A program made the position numbers and the translations under genes. The notes under the pieces were generated by a model that worked only from the letters and a program-made list of their open reading frames with translations, was not told where the DNA came from and did no database searches. A DNA stretch of 64,000 nt from Streptomyces sp. NBC_00178 (GTDB lineage Bacteria; Actinomycetota; Actinomycetes; Streptomycetales; Streptomycetaceae), in contig NZ_CP108143.1 of assembly GCF_036206005.1 (NCBI RefSeq), forward strand, positions 2,790,001 through 2,854,000, in the 5' to 3' direction. This document shows, piece after piece, positions 54,572-64,000 of the stretch. The first letter of the stretch is position 1. Each line of letters starts with the position of its first letter.

Positions 54572-55840
54572 ATGAGTACGGACACCGCTGCCGCCCCGGC
54601 GGCTCCCGCGAAGAAGCGGGGTGCCGGCGTGTTCCAGGGCCTGCAGAAGATCGGGCGCAGCCTCCAGCTGCCGATCGCCGTCCTGCCGGCGGCGGGCATC
54701 CTGCTCCGCCTCGGCCAGCCCGACGTCTTCGGGGCGGAGGGCCTCGGCTGGGGCAAGGTCGCCACGGTCTTCGCGACCGCCGGCGACGCGGTCTTCGCGA
54801 ACCTGCCGCTGCTGTTCTGCGTCGGCATAGCCATCGGCTTCGCCAAGAAGGCAGACGGTTCCACCGCGCTCGCCGCCCTGGTCGGCTTCCTGGTGTACAA
54901 GAACGTGCTGACCGCGTTCCCGACCTCCGACGCCGTCGTGAACACCACGGCCAACAAGGGTGTCGACGTCGCCGCGACGTACAACGACCCCAAGGTCTTC
55001 GGCGGCATCATCATGGGCCTCCTGGCCGCCGTCATCTGGCAGCGCTTCCACCGCACCAAGCTGGTCGACTGGCTCGGCTTCTTCAACGGCCGCCGTCTCG
55101 TCCCGATCATCATGGCCTTCGTGGGCACCATCATGGGTGTGCTCTTCGGTCTGCTCTGGGAGCCCGTCGGTGACGTCATCACCAACTTCGGTGAGTGGAT
55201 GACGAGTCTGGGCGCTGTCGGTGCCGGCATCTTCGGTGTCGTCAACCGTGCGCTGCTGCCGGTCGGCATGCACCAGTTCGTGAACACGGTGGCCTGGCAG
55301 GAGATCGGTTCCTTCAAGGACTCCACCGGTGGTGTGTGGCACGGCGACCTGCCGCGCTTCTTCCACGGTGACCCCACGGCCGGTCAGTTCATGTCCGGCT
55401 TCTTCCCGATCATGATGTTCGCGCTGCCCGCCGCCGCCCTGGCCATCACCCACACGGCCCGGCCCGAGCGCCGCAAGGCCGTGGGCGGCATGATGATGTC
55501 GCTGGCGCTGACCTCGTTCGTCACCGGCATCACGGAGCCGATCGAGTTCGCGTTCATGTTCATCGCGCCGCTCCTCTACGTCATCCACGCGGTGCTGACC
55601 GCCGTGTCGATGGCCGTCACGTGGGGCCTGGGCGTGCACCACGGCTTCAGCTTCTCCGCCGGTGCGATCGACTACTTCCTGAACTGGAACCTGGCGACCA
55701 AGCCGTGGATGATCATCCCCATCGGTCTGGCCTTCGCGGTGATCTACTACGTGGTCTTCCGCTTCGCCATCACGAAGTTCAACCTCACCACCCCGGGCCG
55801 TGAGCCCGAGGAGGAGGTCGAGGACCTCACCAAGGCGTAA
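54572..55840 (+). CDS. nagE2: PTS EIIC component, main N-acetylglucosamine permease
   Basis: A 422-residue EIIC, about 65% similar by eye to the preceding protein, with the same landmarks (RSLQLPIAVLPAAGILLRLGQ; GIAIGFAKKADGSTALAALVGFLVYKNVLTAFP; GITEPIEFAFMFIAPLLYVIHAVL). In S. coelicolor NagE2 is the major GlcNAc uptake permease, feeding the signal that links chitin breakdown to development. ATG 54572 follows GGAGGAAG; an upstream in-frame start at 54551 has none. Confidence 0.88.
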   Translation: MSTDTAAAPAAPAKKRGAGVFQGLQKIGRSLQLPIAVLPAAGILLRLGQPDVFGAEGLGWGKVATVFATAGDAVFANLPLLFCVGIAIGFAKKADGSTALAALVGFLVYKNVLTAFPTSDAVVNTTANKGVDVAATYNDPKVFGGIIMGLLAAVIWQRFHRTKLVDWLGFFNGRRLVPIIMAFVGTIMGVLFGLLWEPVGDVITNFGEWMTSLGAVGAGIFGVVNRALLPVGMHQFVNTVAWQEIGSFKDSTGGVWHGDLPRFFHGDPTAGQFMSGFFPIMMFALPAAALAITHTARPERRKAVGGMMMSLALTSFVTGITEPIEFAFMFIAPLLYVIHAVLTAVSMAVTWGLGVHHGFSFSAGAIDYFLNWNLATKPWMIIPIGLAFAVIYYVVFRFAITKFNLTTPGREPEEEVEDLTKA

Positions 55841-55859
55841 GCCCTGGCGGATCCATCGA

Positions 55860-55896
55860 GAAGCCCCCACCTCCCGCGCCGGGAGGTGGGGGCTTC
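55860..55896. terminator. terminator after nagE2
   Basis: A perfect 16-bp stem (55860-55875 with 55881-55896) and 5-base loop between convergent genes; probably works in both directions. Confidence 0.9.
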
Positions 55897-55931
55897 GTCG
55901 TGGGCGCGGCCCGTGCGCGGGAGGCGGGGCC

Positions 55932-56684
55932 TCAGACCTCGTACACCGCGCCCGGAACCGCCAGCTCGACCGGGCCCTCGTACACCTCGCGGGCGTCGGA
56001 GAGGTTGCGGTCGGCGTCGGTCCACGGCGGGATGTGGGTGAGGACGAGACGGCCGGCTCCCGCGCGTGCGGCGTACTCGCCCGCCTCCCGGCCGTTGAGG
56101 TGGAGGTCGGGGATGTCCTCCTTGCCGTGGACGAACGACGCCTCGCAGAGGAACAGGTCGCTGCCCTCGGCGAGTTCGGCCAGCGCCTCGCAGGTGCCCG
56201 TGTCGCCCGAGTACGTGAGGGTGCGGCCCTCGTGCTCGATGCGGATGCCGAAGGTCTCGACGGGGTGGCAGACCTTCTCCGTGCGGACCGAGAAGGGGCC
56301 GATCTCGAACGACCCGGACTTCAGTGTGTGGAAGTCGAAGACCTCGCTCATCGCGTGGTCGGACGGGGTGTCGGCGTGAGCCGTGGTCAGGCGCCGTTCG
56401 GTGCCCTCGGGTCCGTACACGGGGATCGCGGCGGGTCTGCCGCCGTCGAAGCGGTAGTAGCGGACGACGAAGTACGCGCACATGTCGATGCAGTGGTCGG
56501 CATGGAGGTGGCTGAGGAAGATGGCGTCGAGGTCGTAGAGACCTACATGGCGCTGCAGCTCGCCGAGGGCACCGTTGCCCATGTCGAGGAGCAGCCGGAA
56601 GCCGTCGGCCTCTACGAGGTAGCTCGAGCATGCCGAACCCGTGGAGGGGAACGAGCCGGAGCAGCCGACGACGGTGAGCTTCAT
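55932..56684 (-). CDS. MBL-fold metallo-hydrolase (RNase Z-like)
   Basis: A 250-residue metallo-beta-lactamase-fold enzyme. The metal motif is LSHLHADHCIDM, with later ligands in TYSGDTGTCEAL and LTHIPPW. The start MKLTVVGCSGSFPSTGSACSSYLVE is shared with the RNase Z/phosphodiesterase-like branch, as is the shorter length. It may be a cyclic phosphodiesterase rather than a tRNA 3'-processing enzyme. Confidence 0.9.
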   Translation of the reverse strand: MKLTVVGCSGSFPSTGSACSSYLVEADGFRLLLDMGNGALGELQRHVGLYDLDAIFLSHLHADHCIDMCAYFVVRYYRFDGGRPAAIPVYGPEGTERRLTTAHADTPSDHAMSEVFDFHTLKSGSFEIGPFSVRTEKVCHPVETFGIRIEHEGRTLTYSGDTGTCEALAELAEGSDLFLCEASFVHGKEDIPDLHLNGREAGEYAARAGAGRLVLTHIPPWTDADRNLSDAREVYEGPVELAVPGAVYEV

Positions 56685-56856
56685 GGAGCGTGAACCTCCG
56701 AGGCGTGGGAACGGGGAGGGTTCGTGCGGTCCGTCGAGCCTAAGGCGCGAAAGAGGTGGCCGCTCCTCCATGGCCTGCCGTTGTGGGGGAACTCACCTGC
56801 GCTGTCACCGGTTCGATGGAAGACCGGGTGTCGCGGGGCGCGGGTACGGTCGGTGG

Positions 56857-57327
56857 ATGAACTCGTGGTGGTGGGCGGCGCTGGCCGCCGTGGTCCTGCT
56901 GGCGCTCGTCGCGTCGGTGTCCGATGCGCGGGGCAGGGGCGGGCGTGGTCCTCGGCGTCCGGGCGGGCGGAGCCGTCCTCCGGGGCGGCCTCCGGAGCGG
57001 AGGAGGGGGCGGCCGCACGGTGAGCCGCGGCCCGGGGAGATCTGGTGGGCCGACGTGCCGTACGAGGACGGGCCCGGGTCTAAGGACCGGCCGTGTCTGG
57101 TGCTGTCGGTGCGGGGTGGCACGGCGGTCGTCGCCAAGATCACCAGCAGGCATCACGAGGAGCGGCCGGGGGTGATCGCGTTGCCGCCGGGTGCGGTGGG
57201 GGACGCCAGGGGCCGGCGGAGTTTCCTGGAGACGGACGAGCTGCGGGACGTGGCGGTGTCGGCGTTCCGCCGCAGGGCCGGTGAGGTGGATCCGGGGCTG
57301 TGGGACCGGGTGCGCGGTCTGGGGTGA
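56857..57327 (+). CDS. membrane-anchored PemK/MazF-like protein
   Basis: A 156-residue protein. It begins with a hydrophobic anchor (WWWAALAAVVLLALVASV), followed by a 40-residue Arg/Gly/Pro linker and then a MazF/PemK fold: PRPGEIWWADVPYEDGPGSKDRPCLVLSV, VAKITSRHHEERPGVIALPPG and RSFLETDELRDVAVSAFRRRAGEV. MazF toxins cut RNA; the anchor is unusual and no antitoxin gene adjoins. It may be a domesticated regulator, not a toxin. ATG 56857 is chosen because it starts the hydrophobic segment. Confidence 0.8.
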   Translation: MNSWWWAALAAVVLLALVASVSDARGRGGRGPRRPGGRSRPPGRPPERRRGRPHGEPRPGEIWWADVPYEDGPGSKDRPCLVLSVRGGTAVVAKITSRHHEERPGVIALPPGAVGDARGRRSFLETDELRDVAVSAFRRRAGEVDPGLWDRVRGLG

Positions 57328-57461
57328 GTACGCGGGAGGCGTGGGGCGGGTCGTGCTTCCCGCCCCACGCCTCCCGGTGTCCTGGCCCGGGTCCCGGTGG
57401 TTCACCCGGGGTCCGTTCGGTCCCGGTGGTTCGCCCGGGGTCCGTTCGTGTCCGGCCGGTG

Positions 57462-58802
<1,341 letters not shown>

Positions 58803-58916
58803 TCACGGGCAGGCCGGGGCCGGACACATCGCGCTGGACAGCCTGCACAGGTCGACGTGCAGCCGCGCGACGAGCAGCATGCCCGGCGTCTTGTCGCTCA
58901 CGTCATGGGGAACCAT
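58803..58916 (-). CDS. cysteine leader peptide upstream of cysO-cysM
   Basis: A 37-residue peptide with ARLHVDLCRLSSAMC and further Cys at the end (C24, C31, C36). The R-x-H-V-D-L-C-R pattern is the hallmark of actinobacterial putative leader peptides linked to sulfur genes. It begins at ATG 58916 and ends 112 bases before cysO. Ribosome stalling at Cys codons when cysteine is scarce would alter downstream RNA folding; a G+C palindrome (58743-58756) lies in that interval. Confidence 0.8.
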   Translation of the reverse strand: MVPHDVSDKTPGMLLVARLHVDLCRLSSAMCPAPACP

Positions 58917-59035
58917 GGGCTCATCGTATCGATTCCCCACCGGGAAACCGGAGTGTGATCCCACATGGTGGATGGTGAGCGTTCACCAGTCGGACAGCGG
59001 GGTGGGGGCGGCGCTTCCGGCGCCGCCCCCGGGTG

Positions 59036-59470
59036 TCAGGCGGTGGCGGGGTACGCCTCGACGACCTGGACCTCTTCCTCGGTGATCTCGCCGTCGACGA
59101 TGCGGTACGAGCGGAACTGGAAGGGGCCGGCGTCGTCGGTGTCGGCGGTGGAGACCAGGACGTAGTGGGCGCCGGGCTCGTTGGCGTAGGTGAGGTCGGT
59201 GCGCGAGGGGTAGGCCTCGGTCGCGGTGTGGGAGTGGTAGATGATCACCGGCTCCTCGTCGCGGTCGTCCATCTCGCGGTAGAGCTTGAGCAGGTCGCCT
59301 GAGTCGAACTCGTAGAACGTGGGCGAGCGTGCGGCGTTGAGCATGGGGACGAAGCGTTCGGCGCGGCCCGTCCCGGCCGGGCCCGCGACCACTCCGCACG
59401 CCTCGTCGGGGTGGTCGGCGCGGGCGTGCGCGACGATCTGGTCGTGGAGCGCCTGGGTGAGGGTCAGCAT
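59036..59470 (-). CDS. mec: CysO-cysteine peptidase (Mec+, JAMM family)
   Basis: A 144-residue M67 metallopeptidase. The JAMM motif is IIYHSHTATEAYPSRTD, giving His-x-His-x(8)-Ser-x2-Asp, with the upstream Glu in HPDEACGVVAG. It cleaves cysteine off the CysO C-terminus after CysM has added it. In the transcription direction mec comes first, then the leader peptide, cysO and cysM. Confidence 0.94.
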   Translation of the reverse strand: MLTLTQALHDQIVAHARADHPDEACGVVAGPAGTGRAERFVPMLNAARSPTFYEFDSGDLLKLYREMDDRDEEPVIIYHSHTATEAYPSRTDLTYANEPGAHYVLVSTADTDDAGPFQFRSYRIVDGEITEEEVQVVEAYPATA

Positions 59471-59581
59471 GGCGCCAGGATAAGCAGACGGGCCCGCGCG
59501 TACCGAGGAGTGGTACGCGCGGGCCCGTATGCCGGACGCGGCCGTTGGGGCGGCGGTGTCCCGGGGGTGCCGTCGCGCGGG

Positions 59582-61012
59582 TCAGCGCTTGGCGAAGGCC
59601 TTGTTGTCGGGGTTGCGTGCCTTGAGCACCAGGTAGGAGACGCCCAGGATGAGGCCCCACAGCGGCGCGCAGTAGAGCGAGATCCGGGCGTCCTTGTCGA
59701 CGGCCATCATGATGATGACGAGGCCGATGAACGCGAGGGCGAACCAGCTGGTGAAGGGTGCGCCCGGTGCCTTGAAGGTCGACTGCGGGAGTTCGCCGCG
59801 GTCGGCCTTGGCGCGGTAGCGGATCTGGCAGACCAGGATCATGATCCAGGCCCACATGCCGGAGATGGTCGCGAAGGAGACGACGTAGGTGAACGCGTCG
59901 CCGGGCCACTGGTAGTTGATCCAGACGCCGACGAGCATGAGTGCGGCGGAGGCGGTGGTGCCGACCAGCGGGAGGCCGTTCTTCGTCAGCTTCGTGAAGG
60001 CCTTGGGGCCCTGGCCGTTGAGGGCGAGGTCGCGCAGCATGCGGCCGGTGGAGTACATGCCGGAGTTGCAGGAGGACAGCGCGGCGGTGAGCACGACGAA
60101 GTTGACGATCGCGGCGCCGATGCCGAGGCCCATCTCCTGGAACGCGGCGACGAACGGGGAGACGCCGGGCTTGAAGGTGCTCCACGGGACCACGGACAGG
60201 ATCATGATCAGCGCGCCGACGTAGAAGACGGCGATGCGCCACGGCACGGTGTTGATGGCCTTGGGCAGGACCGTCTTCGGGTCCTTGGACTCGCCCGCGG
60301 TGACGCCGACGAGTTCGACGGCGAGGAAGGCGAACATGACGATCTGGAGGGTCATCAGGGTGCCGCTGATGCCTTCGGGGAAGAAGCCGCCGTCGTTCCA
60401 CAGGTTGGCGACGGTCGCGGTGTCACCGGCGTCGGAGAAGCCGATGGTGAGCACGCCGGCGCAGATGAGGATCATGCCGAGGATCGCGGTGACCTTGACC
60501 ATCGAGAACCAGAACTCGAGCTCGCCGAAGAGCTTCACGGAGATCAGGTTGGCGCCGTAGAGAATGAAGGTGAACACGAGCGCGGACAGCCATTGCGGGA
60601 TATCCCACCAGTACGTCATATAGGTGGCCGCGGCGGTGACTTCGGTGATGCCGGTGACGACCCAGAAGAGCCAGTACGTCCATCCGGTCACGAATCCGAA
60701 GAAGGGTCCGAGGAATTCGCGTGCGTACTCCGAGAAGGAGCCGGAAACCGGGCGGTACATGAGGAGTTCGCCCAGGGCGCGCATGATGAAGAAGATGACG
60801 AGGCCCGCGATGGCGTACGCCAGGATGAGGCTGGGGCCGGCCCTGTCGATGGCCTTGCCCGCGCCGAGGAAGAGCCCCGTGCCGATGGCTCCGCCGATGG
60901 CGATCATCTGGATCTGGCGGGCTCCGAGGCCTCGCTGGTAGCCCTCGCCCGCCGGGGCGTCGACGGCCTTCGGGCCGTCCGCCTGTCCGTTGTCGACCTG
61001 CGCCGATGTCAT
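59582..61012 (-). CDS. amino-acid permease (APC family)
   Basis: A 476-residue transporter with 12 segments. The start GYQRGLGARQIQMIAIGGAIGTGLFLGAGKAIDRAGPSLILAYAIAG and GELLMYRPVSGSFSEYAREFLGPFFGFVTGWTYWLFWV are those of the AnsP/CycA/LysP group. Substrates in this group include asparagine, serine, GABA or D-amino acids; none can be assigned. A perfect 8+1+8 palindrome lies 46 bases upstream of its start. Confidence 0.93.
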   Translation of the reverse strand: MTSAQVDNGQADGPKAVDAPAGEGYQRGLGARQIQMIAIGGAIGTGLFLGAGKAIDRAGPSLILAYAIAGLVIFFIMRALGELLMYRPVSGSFSEYAREFLGPFFGFVTGWTYWLFWVVTGITEVTAAATYMTYWWDIPQWLSALVFTFILYGANLISVKLFGELEFWFSMVKVTAILGMILICAGVLTIGFSDAGDTATVANLWNDGGFFPEGISGTLMTLQIVMFAFLAVELVGVTAGESKDPKTVLPKAINTVPWRIAVFYVGALIMILSVVPWSTFKPGVSPFVAAFQEMGLGIGAAIVNFVVLTAALSSCNSGMYSTGRMLRDLALNGQGPKAFTKLTKNGLPLVGTTASAALMLVGVWINYQWPGDAFTYVVSFATISGMWAWIMILVCQIRYRAKADRGELPQSTFKAPGAPFTSWFALAFIGLVIIMMAVDKDARISLYCAPLWGLILGVSYLVLKARNPDNKAFAKR

Positions 61013-61315
61013 GGTGGTGCGCCTTTCTCCACGCCGATCCGCGCCGTCGTCGGCGTCGGATCAGGTCCTGATCCCCCCGGATATGGATGGAGTGCCGCCG
61101 GCGTTCGGCCGGCTTGTAGCGCCCCCGGGAACAGGGGTGGCGTCCCCGGGCGGTCGTGAAGATTTATCACGGTCGCCCGGCTCAGCCGACGGACATTATG
61201 TGGCGCACACCACAGGAAAAAGCGGACAAGCGTTTCCAGGCGCTGCAAAGAACGCCGTTCAGGTGACGGGATCGTTATTCGGATTTGAGCATCCGTTGAG
61301 CGAACCCGAGGACCG
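61013..61315. other. 303-base spacer with permease promoter region
   Basis: No gene. It holds the palindrome at 61058-61074 and, from about 61150, a lower-GC stretch that probably contains the leftward permease promoter and the end region of the DUF2017 gene. Confidence 0.4.
61058..61074. promoter_or_regulatory. perfect palindrome upstream of the permease
   Basis: GGATCAGG-T-CCTGATCC, symmetric around T61066. Its position in the 5' region of the permease suggests an operator. Confidence 0.5.
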
Positions 61316-61903
61316 TCAGTCGTGCATCAGGGTTTCGACGAGGGTTTCCTGGAGCGCCCCGAGCCAGAGGTAGGCCATCACCATCGGCTTGCGGGGGTCG
61401 TCGTCGGGCAGCCGGTAGAGCGATCCGTCCTGGCCCTCGTCCTCGTCCGAGACCTCCAGCCGCGTGCCGATGGTGAGGCGGAGGTCGTTGAGCGAGCCGA
61501 GCCAGTGGTGGCACTCGTCGCCGGTGAGGCTGAGCACGGCGCCGCTGTCGGCCACGGGCGCGAGCGCGTCGAGCGACCGCACGACGGCGAGCGCGTCGTC
61601 GCGCTTGCGGGTGCGCAGGTCGTTCTCGGTGAAGCGGCGGAACTCGGCGGACGCCTCGCGCAGCTCCTTGTCCGCGTCGCCGTAGGCCTCGGGGAAGAGG
61701 CGGGCGAGGGCGGGGTCCGAGGGCGGTTCGCTGGGCCCCTCGGCGAAGAGGGCGGCGAGGGGGTCCTCGCCCTCGGCGGGCTCGTCGCCCGGGCCGATCA
61801 GTTCGAGCAGCTGCACGGCGAGGGAGCGCAGGATGGCGACCTCGACCTCGTCGAGCGCGACGGACGCGCCGCCGCCTGGGTTGGCCTCGAAGTGGCCGGC
61901 CAT
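61316..61903 (-). CDS. DUF2017 protein
   Basis: A 195-residue actinobacterial protein: VALDEVEVAILRSLAVQLLELIG near the start, PLAALFAEGPSEPP, LARLFPEAYGDADKELREASAEFRRFTENDLR and WLGSLNDLRLTIGTRLEV. It is nearly always encoded beside clpS, as here, which suggests a role linked to ClpS/ClpAP proteolysis; none has been shown. Confidence 0.93.
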   Translation of the reverse strand: MAGHFEANPGGGASVALDEVEVAILRSLAVQLLELIGPGDEPAEGEDPLAALFAEGPSEPPSDPALARLFPEAYGDADKELREASAEFRRFTENDLRTRKRDDALAVVRSLDALAPVADSGAVLSLTGDECHHWLGSLNDLRLTIGTRLEVSDEDEGQDGSLYRLPDDDPRKPMVMAYLWLGALQETLVETLMHD

Positions 61904-61956
61904 GAGTTCTCCGATGAGTGGGTCGGGCGGAGCGGAAGGGGGAAGAGGGCGTCCGG

Positions 61957-62265
61957 TCAGTTCCGGTCCTGGGTCAGGGTGGCCCAGAGCCCGTAGCCGT
62001 GCATGGCCTGTACGTCGCGTTCCATCTCTTCGCGGCTTCCGCTGGAGACGACCGCGCGGCCCTTCTGGTGGACGTCGAGCATCAGCTTGTGCGCCTTGTC
62101 CTTCGAGTAGCCGAAGTACGCCTGGAAGACGTAGGTCACGTAGCTCATGAGGTTCACCGGGTCGTTGTGCACCAGCGTCACCCAGGGGACGTCGGGCTCG
62201 GGGACGGCGAAGGTCTCCTCGGCCGATTCGGGACGTTCGATCTCTACGGGGGCAGCAACGCTCAC
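61957..62265 (-). CDS. clpS: Clp protease adaptor ClpS
   Basis: A 102-residue adaptor: [72 protein letters not shown]. It binds N-degron substrates and hands them to ClpA/ClpC-ClpP. The Asn-Asp-Pro pocket and the Met/His surface are present. It is divergent from pncB. Confidence 0.96.
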   Translation of the reverse strand: MSVAAPVEIERPESAEETFAVPEPDVPWVTLVHNDPVNLMSYVTYVFQAYFGYSKDKAHKLMLDVHQKGRAVVSSGSREEMERDVQAMHGYGLWATLTQDRN

Positions 62266-62353
62266 CTACCCCATGCTGCCACCAGGGAGGGGTCGGCGCA
62301 CAAACGGCGCCCCCATCTCGTCACTTTGACGAATAGGGAGTAGCATCCCCGGC

Positions 62354-63682
62354 ATGAACTCAGCGGACCTTGGGCGACGGGTCGGTGTGCCGTCGACCGC
62401 GCTCTTCACCGACCAGTACGAGCTGACCATGGTGCAGGCCGCACTGAAGGCGGGCACCGCGGACCGGCGCTCCGTCTTCGAGGCCTTCACCCGCCGCCTC
62501 CCCGAGGGCCGGCGCTACGGCGTGGTGGCGGGGACCGGGCGCGTGCTGGACGCGGTGGAGAACTTCCACTTCGACGACGAGATGCTCGCCTTCCTGCGCG
62601 ACCAGAGGATCGTGGACGGGCAGACCGTCGACTGGCTGGCCGACTACCGCTTCAGCGGCGACATCTGGGGCTATCCGGAGGGCGAGGTGTACTTCCCGGG
62701 CTCGCCGCTCCTGCGGGTCGAGGGCTCCTTCGCGGAGTGCGTGCTGCTGGAGACCGTGATCCTGTCCGTCCTGAACCACGACTCCGCGATCGCCGCGGCC
62801 GCGTCCCGGATGTCCGCCGCGGCGAGCGGCCGGCGGCTCATCGAGATGGGCGCCCGGCGCACGCACGAGCTGTCGGCGGTGGCGTCGGCCCGCGCGGCGT
62901 ACATCGGGGGCTTCCACTCCACCTCGGACCTCGCGGCGGGCTTCCGCTACAACATCCCGACCGTCGGGACGAGCGCGCACGCGTTCACCCTGCTGCACGA
63001 CAGCGAGCGCGACGCGTTCCAGGCGCAGGTGGACTCGCTGGGCCGGGGTACCACGCTCCTGGTGGACACCTACGACGTGGCCGAGGCGGTGCGCACCGCG
63101 GTCGAGATCGCGGGGCCGGAGCTCGGCGCGGTACGCATCGACTCGGGCGACCTGCTGCTCGTCGCGCACCGGGTCCGGCAGCAGCTCGACGAGCTCGGCG
63201 CCACGGAGACGAAGATCGTGGTGACCTCCGACCTGGACGAGTACGCCATCGCCTCGCTGGCCGCCGCACCGGTGGACACCTACGGGGTCGGGACGCAGCT
63301 GGTCACCGGCAGCGGTCACCCCACGTGCTCCATGGTCTACAAGCTGGTGGCGCGCGCACGGTCGGCCGATCCGGCGGACCCGGTGCTGCCGGTCGCGAAG
63401 AAGTCGCTCGGCGCGAAGTCGTCGAGGGGCGGCCGCAAGTGGGCGGCACGCCGGCTGGACGAGTACGGCGTCGCCGAGGCCGAGGTGATCGGCACGGGCG
63501 AGGTGCCCCAGGAGCTCGCGGACAGGCAGCTCCTGGTGGAGCTCGTCAGGGGCGGCGAGGTGGTCGCCAGGGAGCCGCTGGAGGCGGCACGGGAGCGGCA
63601 CACCGCGGCACGGGCGGGACTGCCGATGTCGGCGATGCAGCTGTCGCGCGGGGAGCCCGTGCTGCCCACGGAGTACGTCTGA
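62354..63682 (+). CDS. pncB: nicotinate phosphoribosyltransferase
   Basis: A 442-residue enzyme that makes nicotinate mononucleotide in NAD salvage. Marks: ALFTDQYELTMVQAALKAGTADRRSVFEAFTRRLPEGRRYGVVAGTGR, the catalytic-loop region GTSAHAFTLLHDSERDAF, DTYDVAEAVRTAVE, VRIDSGDLL and GVGTQLVTGSGHPTCSMVYKLV. A nicotinamidase gene follows about 230 bases downstream, so the pair converts nicotinamide to NAMN. Confidence 0.96.
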   Translation: MNSADLGRRVGVPSTALFTDQYELTMVQAALKAGTADRRSVFEAFTRRLPEGRRYGVVAGTGRVLDAVENFHFDDEMLAFLRDQRIVDGQTVDWLADYRFSGDIWGYPEGEVYFPGSPLLRVEGSFAECVLLETVILSVLNHDSAIAAAASRMSAAASGRRLIEMGARRTHELSAVASARAAYIGGFHSTSDLAAGFRYNIPTVGTSAHAFTLLHDSERDAFQAQVDSLGRGTTLLVDTYDVAEAVRTAVEIAGPELGAVRIDSGDLLLVAHRVRQQLDELGATETKIVVTSDLDEYAIASLAAAPVDTYGVGTQLVTGSGHPTCSMVYKLVARARSADPADPVLPVAKKSLGAKSSRGGRKWAARRLDEYGVAEAEVIGTGEVPQELADRQLLVELVRGGEVVAREPLEAARERHTAARAGLPMSAMQLSRGEPVLPTEYV

Positions 63683-63915
63683 GGCGCTGGGGTACGAGAG
63701 TGACCCACGGGGGGGGGCGCGAGGCCCGCCCCGGCCGCCGGACGGGCCCGTGACGCCCGGGCCGCCGGAGCCGGTCCCGCATCGCGGGGCGCGCCGGGAG
63801 GGAGAGTCGAGGTGTGCGCCCCCTCCCGCACGGTGCGCCGAGTCTCTAGGCTCGATTGCATCCCCACCGTCCCAGTCCGCAGCAACCGCCGGACCCCCAC
63901 CGAAGGACAACCGTC

Positions 63916-64000
63916 ATGCATCGCGCCTTGATCGTCGTTGACGTTCAGAACGACTTCTGCGAGGGCGGCAGCCTCGCGGTGGCGGGCGGCGCCGATGTCG
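63916..64000 (+). CDS. pncA: nicotinamidase, 3' end cut off
   Basis: The 28 visible residues, MHRALIVVDVQNDFCEGGSLAV then AGGADV, match the nicotinamidase start with catalytic Asp (VVDVQNDF). AAGGAC precedes the ATG. The location after pncB supports the call. Bases 63683-63915 hold no gene but include a run of nine G (63709-63717). Confidence 0.85.
   Translation, partial: MHRALIVVDVQNDFCEGGSLAVAGGADV

Noticed and set aside
56641..57327. A MazEF-type toxin-antitoxin pair
   Set aside because: No short antitoxin frame adjoins the MazF-like gene; the upstream bases belong to the divergent MBL gene and its promoter.
63709..63717. Run of nine G as a phase-variation tract
   Set aside because: It lies in the non-coding gap after pncB, away from any start codon or recognised promoter spacing.

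Overview
The window is about 70% G+C. It has overlapping ATGA/GTGA gene starts, several GTG and TTG starts, apparently leaderless transcripts, DUF397/XRE pairs, DasR sites, and a mec-cysO-cysM block followed by clpS-pncB. These point to a Streptomyces chromosome. The right part (about 39.8-64 kb) looks like conserved core; the left part (1-39 kb) is more mosaic.

Layout. 0-3.4 kb: a cut-off SEC-C protein, a DUF4287 protein and a PAS/GAF/SpoIIE/HATPase phosphatase. 3.4-5.5 kb: an A+T-richer insert carrying one DUF262/DUF1524 (GmrSD-like) nuclease gene. 5.6-8.3 kb: a DUF397/XRE pair divergent from an ATPase, then an SDR. 8.3-10.8 kb: a HelR/HelD-type RNA polymerase motor behind a palindrome-containing promoter and a structured leader. 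11-16.5 kb: a winged-helix/zinc-ribbon protein, a small membrane protein, a NUDIX hydrolase, plasmid-type gene remnants, a secreted protein and an AraC/GyrI regulator. 16.6-26.2 kb: AAC(3), a lipoprotein, an isochorismatase-fold hydrolase, convergent DNA ligase and Ku (end joining), GNAT, an SDR/MmyB pair and a secreted metzincin. 26.4-32.5 kb: an aldolase-DeoR operon with its operator, an MFS-TetR operon and argG. 33-39.4 kb: DUF445, SGNH hydrolase, a DUF1707 protein, and a hydrolase/SDR/cupin cluster. 39.8-48.8 kb: an ABC-2 transporter, a class A PBP, a Gdx/SugE exporter under a guanidine-III riboswitch, a GroES-like protein, DUF3618, Bcp and a ProP-like transporter. 48.9-50.4 kb: two coupled HNH nucleases built from repeated 50-residue modules, next to tRNA-Leu(UAG). 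50.5-64 kb: rdgB, rph, nagF/nagE1/nagE2 with three DasR sites, an MBL hydrolase, a membrane-anchored MazF-like protein, mec/leader peptide/cysO/cysM, an amino-acid permease, DUF2017, clpS, pncB and the start of a nicotinamidase gene.

The main regulatory readings are: a guanidine-III aptamer whose pseudoknot strand can instead pair beside the exporter's ribosome binding site; a Cys-containing leader peptide ahead of cysO-cysM; an argG promoter embedded in ARG-box-like sequence with a leaderless start; a palindrome over the -35 region of the helR-like gene; and tandem dre sites ahead of the GlcNAc permeases. The least explained coding content is the modular HNH pair and the lone DUF262/DUF1524 nuclease. 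No rRNA, CRISPR array, insertion sequence or integrase was seen. All calls come from reading the sequence and from family knowledge; no search was run.
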